From CAZNPU01 sp964575335 (GTDB lineage Bacteria > Planctomycetota > Phycisphaerae > Phycisphaerales > SM1A02), in contig CAZNPU010000045.1 of assembly GCA_964575335.1 (NCBI GenBank), positions 1-10,903 on the forward strand: 10,903 bases of DNA, given 5' to 3'. The notes beneath the pieces are model-generated. The model had not been told where the DNA came from and made no database searches. It saw nothing but the letters and a program-made list of their open reading frames with translations. Made by a program: the position numbers and the translations under genes. Below, piece by piece: positions 6,917-10,903 of the stretch (the first letter of the stretch is position 1; the number at the start of each line of letters is the position of its first letter).

Positions 6917-8740
6917 CTACATGCCCGCTGGCGGGTAATACGTCGGTGCGCCCGGACCCACGGGCAGGCCAAGCAGGAACACCCAGAGATAAAACAGTGC
7001 GGTCCAGCCGACGAGAAAGAACAGGCAATAAGGCAGCATCGTGCTCACCAGCGTGCCGATGCCCAGTTTCCTGTCATAGCGCACCGCAAAGGCGAGGATC
7101 AGGCCAAAGTAGCTCATCATCGGCGTAATGATGTTGGTGGTGCTGTCGCCGATGCGGTATGCCGCCTGGATGACCTCGGGGCTGTAGCCCACTTTCATCA
7201 GCATCGGCACAAAGATCGGCGCCGTCACGGCCCACTGCGCGCTTGCGCTGCCCAGCATCAGGTTCACAAAAGCGCACATGAGAATGAAGGGGACAAAGAC
7301 CAGCGGATTGTCCAGCCCCATTGCCTCGATCACATCTGCGCCCAGCACCGCGAGAATAACCCCAAGATTCGTCCAGTCGAAGAACGCAATGAACTGGGCT
7401 GCGAAAAAGACCAGCACGATGTACAGCCCCATTGAACTCATCGCGCCGGCCATGGCGTCAATGATGTCGCGATCGGTTTTCATGGTGCCGACGGTTCGGC
7501 CGTACACGAATCCGGGCACGATGAAAAATACGAAGATGAACGCCACAATGCTGCGCAGGAACGGCGAGGGCACCAGCGAATTGAAGCGCGGATCGCGCAG
7601 CACGCCCCAGCCCGGAAGCGAAAACAGCACGCTGTTGATGGACGCGCCTATACCGTCTTTGGCCGGCACATAAAAATCGGCGGTTTCAACGGCATTCGCT
7701 CCGTGCTGAGCTTGTAACTGTCGCGTGTTCTCAATCGCTGCGTTGAGTTCGGCTGAGGACCAGCCGACTGCGGTCGCAAGATCGGTATCAGTAGGCATTC
7801 TGACCGTGCTGCCGAAATGCGGACCGGCGAGCCAGACCAGCAGCAGGAACATCGCCAGCGCCGCCAGGCCTGCTCGCTTCAGTCCCTTGCGCTCAACGGC
7901 ACTGAGCCGATCCAGCACCGGTTTGCGCTCGACGGTTTCATCCGCATTGTTGACGTCATACTTGCCCAGCCGCGGCTCCACGATGCGCGAAGTCACCCAC
8001 GTGCCCAGGCCGGTGATGAGAAACGTGCTGACGAACATGAAATACCAGTTCACCGCAGGATGAACTTCATATGCAGGATCGACGTACTGTGCGGCTTTTT
8101 CGGTAATGCCCGCCAGCAGCGGATCAACTGTGCCGATGAGCAGGTTCGCGCTGTACCCGCCTGAGACGCCTGCAAATGCTGCAGCAAGCCCAGCAAACGG
8201 ATGCCGCCCCAGAGCATGAAACACCGTCGCAGCAAGGGGAATCAGCACCACGTAGCCCATTTCCGAAGCGGTATTGCTCATGACGCCCGCAAAGACCACA
8301 ACCATCGTGACGGCGTTTTTCGGCGCTGCCAGCACCATGCCGCGAATCGCTGCGCCCAGCAGGCCCGATTTTTCCGCCACGCCAACCCCAAGCAGCGCCA
8401 CCAGTACTGTTCCCAGCGGCGGAAAGCCGGAGAAGTTCGTCACCAGCGAGGTCGCGATGAAGCGAATGCCATCGCCGCTGAGCAGGCTTTTGGCGCGAAT
8501 GACCCCATCAAAAGCGCGGCCGGCTGCCCCGGGCGGGCGCGGATCATCCACCGCCAGCCCCGCAGCGGCTGCAATCGCGCTGATCACAATCACGCCCAGT
8601 GCGAACAGCGCAAACAGCGTCACCGGATGCGGCAGCAAATTGCCCAGCCATTCAACAGCTGCAAGAAAGCGGGCGAACCAGCCGCGCGGTGGCGACGGCG
8701 CTGTCGAATTTGATGATGGAGATGGAGTTGAGCTGCTCAT
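6917..8740 (-). CDS. AbgT-family transporter
   Basis: This is an inner-membrane, ion-coupled transporter related to E. coli AbgT (p-aminobenzoyl-glutamate uptake) and Neisseria MtrF (linked to antimetabolite resistance). The substrate here cannot be read from sequence. I start it at the ATG at 8740, giving 607 residues. A Ser/Pro-rich tail (1-20) precedes the first membrane segments (24-60). Family hallmarks are SNTASEMGYVVLIPLAA (155-171), GWGVLRDP with SPFLRSIV (377-399), VYGRTVGTMKTD (412-423), GSASAQWAVTAPIF (497-510) and GDSTTNIITPMMSYFG (531-546). The frame stays open to a farther ATG at 8893, but that stretch does not look like membrane-protein sequence. Neither start has a clear ribosome binding site. 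Residues 308-378 form a long polar loop where the roughly 510-residue family members have a short one. It stands alone, convergent with fabI. Confidence 0.92.
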   Translation of the reverse strand: MSSSTPSPSSNSTAPSPPRGWFARFLAAVEWLGNLLPHPVTLFALFALGVIVISAIAAAAGLAVDDPRPPGAAGRAFDGVIRAKSLLSGDGIRFIATSLVTNFSGFPPLGTVLVALLGVGVAEKSGLLGAAIRGMVLAAPKNAVTMVVVFAGVMSNTASEMGYVVLIPLAATVFHALGRHPFAGLAAAFAGVSGGYSANLLIGTVDPLLAGITEKAAQYVDPAYEVHPAVNWYFMFVSTFLITGLGTWVTSRIVEPRLGKYDVNNADETVERKPVLDRLSAVERKGLKRAGLAALAMFLLLVWLAGPHFGSTVRMPTDTDLATAVGWSSAELNAAIENTRQLQAQHGANAVETADFYVPAKDGIGASINSVLFSLPGWGVLRDPRFNSLVPSPFLRSIVAFIFVFFIVPGFVYGRTVGTMKTDRDIIDAMAGAMSSMGLYIVLVFFAAQFIAFFDWTNLGVILAVLGADVIEAMGLDNPLVFVPFILMCAFVNLMLGSASAQWAVTAPIFVPMLMKVGYSPEVIQAAYRIGDSTTNIITPMMSYFGLILAFAVRYDRKLGIGTLVSTMLPYCLFFLVGWTALFYLWVFLLGLPVGPGAPTYYPPAGM

Positions 8741-9125
8741 CACCGCGTGAGGATACCGGCTTGTCTTCGGATTTGCCTGCCCGCTGAAGGCTGACATGGC
8801 GCGCTTCACCAACTGAACCCGATGGGAAGCACTGGATAACGAGCAGTTACTGCAGGGGTGAATGTGTGCCAACAGGTTGATGCGCCTGCACATCTCGCAC
8901 CCACCACCCGGTTTGCGGGGATGTGATCGTCATTCATCCGGCTGCACATCCGGCTGCACGAGGCGAATAGGCATTACGCCCAGCGGAGAGGGGTGAACAG
9001 TGACAGGAAGAATGTTGTGGCTGCATCGTTCACCAGACAAACCCGATGCTGCCTGTGCGGGCCTTGTGAATGGCGCGGTCATTCCTGTGCCTGCATGAAC
9101 GAAGCATCACAAAAGGAATCTCACC
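8741..9125. other. Gene-free stretch upstream of the transporter and CsbD-like genes
   Basis: These 385 bases separate two divergent genes and must hold both promoters. I could not pick a convincing -35/-10 pair for either. The part next to the transporter (8741-8893) is an open extension of its frame that I judge untranslated. A 12-bp tandem repeat lies at 8935-8958. I see no RNA gene. Confidence 0.45.
8935..8958. repeat. 12-bp tandem duplication
   Basis: CATCCGGCTGCA at 8935-8946 is repeated exactly at 8947-8958. It may be a slippage duplication or a pair of regulator half-sites between the divergent transporter and CsbD-like genes. Confidence 0.5.
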
Positions 9126-9353
9126 ATGGATAGTGATCGCATAAAAGGCCAGGCTCAGAACCTGAAGGGAAAACTCAAGGAAGCCAAAGCTGATCTGACT
9201 GACGACACCTCGAAAGAGCTGCGCAGCAAGGGTGAGCAGATCAAGGGCAAGGCGCAGGAAAGCTTCGGCCGCATGAAGGACGAAGTTCGCAGCTCAATGA
9301 AGAAAGGCGAAGAGCGTCGAACCAACGAGCCTGGCGACGAGGACGAACTGTAA
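9126..9353 (+). CDS. CsbD-like small stress protein
   Basis: This is a 75-residue, highly charged, probably helical soluble protein. It carries the CsbD-family pattern: an N-terminal IKGQAQNLKGKLKEAKADLT (5-24), then a second GEQIKGKAQESFGRMKDEV stretch (36-54) that repeats the G-x-x-K-x-K-A spacing, and an acidic tail. The family is named for a Bacillus subtilis sigma-B general stress gene. Its members are often induced by osmotic or nutrient stress, and their molecular role is unknown. The start is supported by AAGGA at 9113-9117, 8 bases before the ATG. The gene is a single unit, divergent from the transporter and followed by a hairpin. Length and composition are normal for the family. Confidence 0.88.
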   Translation: MDSDRIKGQAQNLKGKLKEAKADLTDDTSKELRSKGEQIKGKAQESFGRMKDEVRSSMKKGEERRTNEPGDEDEL

Positions 9354-9400
9354 CAACGGCACCTCAAGACGCTGCTGCGTTACATAGCTGGCGCGTCAAC

Positions 9401-9430
9401 GCCCCTCTCCCGCACACAGGGGAGAGGGGC
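9401..9430. terminator. 11-bp GC-rich hairpin after the CsbD-like gene
   Basis: GCCCCTCTCCC (9401-9411) pairs perfectly with GGGAGAGGGGC (9420-9430) around an 8-base loop. It begins 47 bases after the stop codon and lies between convergent genes. No T-run follows, so it is either a weak terminator or one copy of a dispersed palindromic (REP-like) repeat. Similar CCCCTCTCCC palindromes are common as repeats in many genomes. Confidence 0.5.
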
Positions 9431-9508
9431 AAGGGATAAAGGTGAAGGCGCCTTGCGCATCGCTTTGGATCACAGCGGCACCGATGCAGTTGGCATCGTG
9501 TCAATCAA

Positions 9509-10030
9509 TCAACTATCGACGTTCAGCTCAAACGAGCCAAGTTGCTTTCCTTCGCCCTGCACATCCAGTTCAACCCATAGCTTGCTGTCAGGCGGTAGGG
9601 GAATGGGCAGTTCTGCGTGGGCATGAAAATGCTCGGGCGTTGCGCTGCCTTCGCGTTCTGCTCGCGCTTTGATCGAACCGGCTGCGTCTTCGGTTCCGAT
9701 CCAGCACCGCACCGCGGTGATTTTCCGCAGATCGCCGGTCAGCCACAGATCAATCGGCGCATCGCCGCCGGGGGTTAGTTCACCGGCATCGCACGCGGCG
9801 CGCACGCCATAGCTGCCGATTGTTTGCGTGCCCAGTTCAAGTAATGGGCCGTGATGTCCGTCGTGATGGTGATCGTGACCGTGATCGTGGTCATCATCGT
9901 CATGATGGTGATGCGCTGCTGGCGTGCTGGGAGCTTGAGTCTGCGCCGTGGAGGCTTGCTGACGCTCGCAGCCAGCGGTTGCGCCTGCTGCGATCATGGC
10001 TGCAAGCAAAACGCGCTGAAACTGTCGCAT
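9509..10030 (-). CDS. His/Asp-rich periplasmic lipoprotein-like protein beside a metal RND pump
   Basis: The 173-residue protein has a signal peptide (VLLAAMIAAGATAG, 7-20) followed by Cys21. The lipobox is weak because -3 is Thr, so it could be an anchored lipoprotein or simply exported. Residues 40-60 are a metal-binding tract with 12 His and 7 Asp in 21 positions. Residues 62-173 look like a beta-rich domain with AVRCWIGTED (106-115), HFHAHAELPIPLPP (134-147) and KLWVELD (150-156). C80 and C109 could form a disulfide or bind metal. It follows the RND pump gene by 41 bases on the same strand, and AGGAGA lies 6 bases before its ATG, so the two are probably one operon. I infer a role in binding or handing over metal in the periplasm. 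I do not recognise the family by name, and there are no catalytic motifs. Confidence 0.82.
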   Translation of the reverse strand: MRQFQRVLLAAMIAAGATAGCERQQASTAQTQAPSTPAAHHHHDDDDHDHGHDHHHDGHHGPLLELGTQTIGSYGVRAACDAGELTPGGDAPIDLWLTGDLRKITAVRCWIGTEDAAGSIKARAEREGSATPEHFHAHAELPIPLPPDSKLWVELDVQGEGKQLGSFELNVDS

Positions 10031-10071
10031 GGATCTTCTCCTGTCAAAGAAAAAACATGAATCAAAAGCAG

Positions 10072-10903
10072 TTATTTGTCTCGTCCCGGCTGATGCTTTG
10101 CGCCGAAAGCCAGCGCGTAGCCGGCCGGGACGACAACGAGGTTGAGAAATGTTGATGTGATCAAGCCGCCCAGCACCACGATCGCCAGCGGCGCAAGCAG
10201 TTCGCTGCCCGGTCGTCCCGCAGCGATGACAAGCGGCAGCAGGCCAAGGGCTGCTGCAAGCGCAGTCATCAAAATGGGTGACAAACGTTCAAGCGAACCC
10301 TGGATAATGGCAATCTCCAGCGGCTTGCCTTCATGATGCATGATGTGGTGGTAGTGGTTGACGAGCAGAATGCCGTTGCGCACCGCAATGCCGAACAGGG
10401 TGATGAATCCCACCATGCTGGCAATGGAAATGACGGGCGCTTCGTATCGCTGCTCGCCAAGTCCGACCAGCGCAAGCGTGTTTGAAATCAGGTGCGGCGA
10501 TTCAGCGATGTAAATCGTCACGATCCCGCCGATCATCGCCAGCGGCAGGTTGAGCATGATCAGCGCAGCAGCCCGCAGCGTGCCGGTGGAAAGTACCAGC
10601 AGCATGAACATGATGATCACAACCGCGCCGCCGGCAAACATGATGGTGCGGCTAGCGGATTGCTGCGCCTCGAACTGGCCTCCGTAGACCACGCTGTAGC
10701 CTGCGCTGTGCACGATCGGATCGACGCGGCGGCGCACTTCTTGCACGACGTCGCCGAGGTTGTGACCCGCAGCAATATTGCATGAGATGACCGCTTTGCG
10801 CTGCGTGTTTTCGCGGGCGATGAGATTGCTGGCCATTTCCAGCCCGATATCAGCAACGTCTTCCAGTTTCACGATCGCGCCATCCTTGCCGCGCAGCAGC
10901 AGA
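10072..10903 (-). CDS. Heavy-metal efflux RND transporter permease, C-terminal part (CusA/CzcA-like)
   Basis: This is the last 277 residues of an inner-membrane proton-driven pump that exports metal ions through a tripartite complex. The gene continues past the right edge. A full-length pump is about 1000-1060 residues. The visible part begins in a periplasmic segment (VKLEDVADIGLE, then AGHNLGDVVQEVRRRVDPIV). The C-terminal membrane block follows: MFAGGAVVIIMFMLLVLS; ALIMLNLPLAMIGGIVTIYI; the SMVGFITLFGIAVRNGILLVN helix with its family RNG motif; HYHHIMHHEGK; and GSELLAPLAIVVLGGLITSTFLN near the end. The His-rich turn and GSELLAPLA sequence point to the heavy-metal (HME) subgroup rather than the drug (HAE) subgroup. 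It ends with TAA 41 bases before the His-rich protein gene. The metal ion cannot be deduced from this part. Confidence 0.92.
   Translation of the reverse strand, partial: LLLRGKDGAIVKLEDVADIGLEMASNLIARENTQRKAVISCNIAAGHNLGDVVQEVRRRVDPIVHSAGYSVVYGGQFEAQQSASRTIMFAGGAVVIIMFMLLVLSTGTLRAAALIMLNLPLAMIGGIVTIYIAESPHLISNTLALVGLGEQRYEAPVISIASMVGFITLFGIAVRNGILLVNHYHHIMHHEGKPLEIAIIQGSLERLSPILMTALAAALGLLPLVIAAGRPGSELLAPLAIVVLGGLITSTFLNLVVVPAGYALAFGAKHQPGRDK

Noticed and set aside
6914..8750. Long plus-strand frames opposite the transporter gene
   Set aside because: They are antisense shadows of a clear membrane-protein gene. Their translations are His/Arg/Ala-rich with no domain pattern.
8741..8893. N-terminal extension of the AbgT-family transporter to an ATG at 8893
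   Set aside because: The extra 51 residues are polar, carry several Cys and His, and resemble untranslated DNA. The start at 8740 leaves a normal short tail before the first membrane segment. Neither has a strong ribosome binding site, so some doubt remains.
9847..9912. Short-period repeats resembling a CRISPR or microsatellite
   Set aside because: The GTGATCGTG-like periodicity is explained by His and Asp codons in the coding strand. There are no regular repeat-spacer units.
9851..10060. Plus-strand frame with a Met/Val-rich hydrophobic start opposite the His-rich tract
   Set aside because: The apparent hydrophobic segment is only the complement of His/Asp codons (GTG, ATG, ATC), and no ribosome binding site or family pattern supports it.

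Overview
The window holds two kinds of DNA joined at a tRNA gene. The left half (1 to about 5775) is the right end of an integrated phage-like or other mobile element. The right half (about 5775 to 10903) is ordinary bacterial chromosome. The chromosomal genes (type I FabI, an AbgT-family transporter, a CsbD-like protein, an HME-type RND pump) do not fix the phylum. The integrase does give a hint: its C-terminal boxes, QxxR with Gln instead of His, then WMGHS, then the HY nucleophile box, look like integrases I know from Planctomycetes. A planctomycete, perhaps of the Phycisphaerae, is my best guess. It is an inference, not a demonstration.

Mobile element, 1-5775. A giant gene fills 2-4267 and is open at the left edge. 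It resembles the 'polyvalent' proteins of phages and conjugative elements. In order, it shows a short linker, a region that aligns by eye with domains II and III of the bacterial DNA polymerase III beta sliding clamp, a possible SAP-like DNA-binding helix pair, a zinc-metallopeptidase (HEAGH) domain, and a very long, mostly helical region with one hydrophobic segment. After about 200 bases containing a perfect 12-bp inverted repeat comes a tyrosine recombinase (4464-5711). It reads toward an intact tRNA-Arg(UCG) on the minus strand (5775-5847), the probable integration target. An 11-bp tandem repeat and a bidirectional terminator lie between integrase and tRNA.

Chromosome, 5775-10903. The tRNA has its own promoter. 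fabI (5975-6754, fatty-acid elongation) has a very strong ribosome binding site. It converges on an AbgT-family transporter gene (6917-8740, minus), and a 14-bp stem hairpin lies between them. A gene-free stretch of about 385 bases leads to a small CsbD-like gene (9126-9353, plus), followed by an 11-bp stem hairpin. The last two genes are on the minus strand and form an operon running leftward from beyond the right edge: the C-terminal part of a heavy-metal RND efflux pump (10072-10903) and a lipoprotein-like protein with a His/Asp-rich cluster (9509-10030).

How the genes work together: the integrase and tRNA explain how the left segment is anchored. The giant protein is probably phage/element cargo that handles DNA or is delivered with it. 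The RND pump and His-rich protein probably act together in metal export or sensing in the periplasm. The most novel item is the sliding-clamp-like module fused into the giant mobile-element protein.
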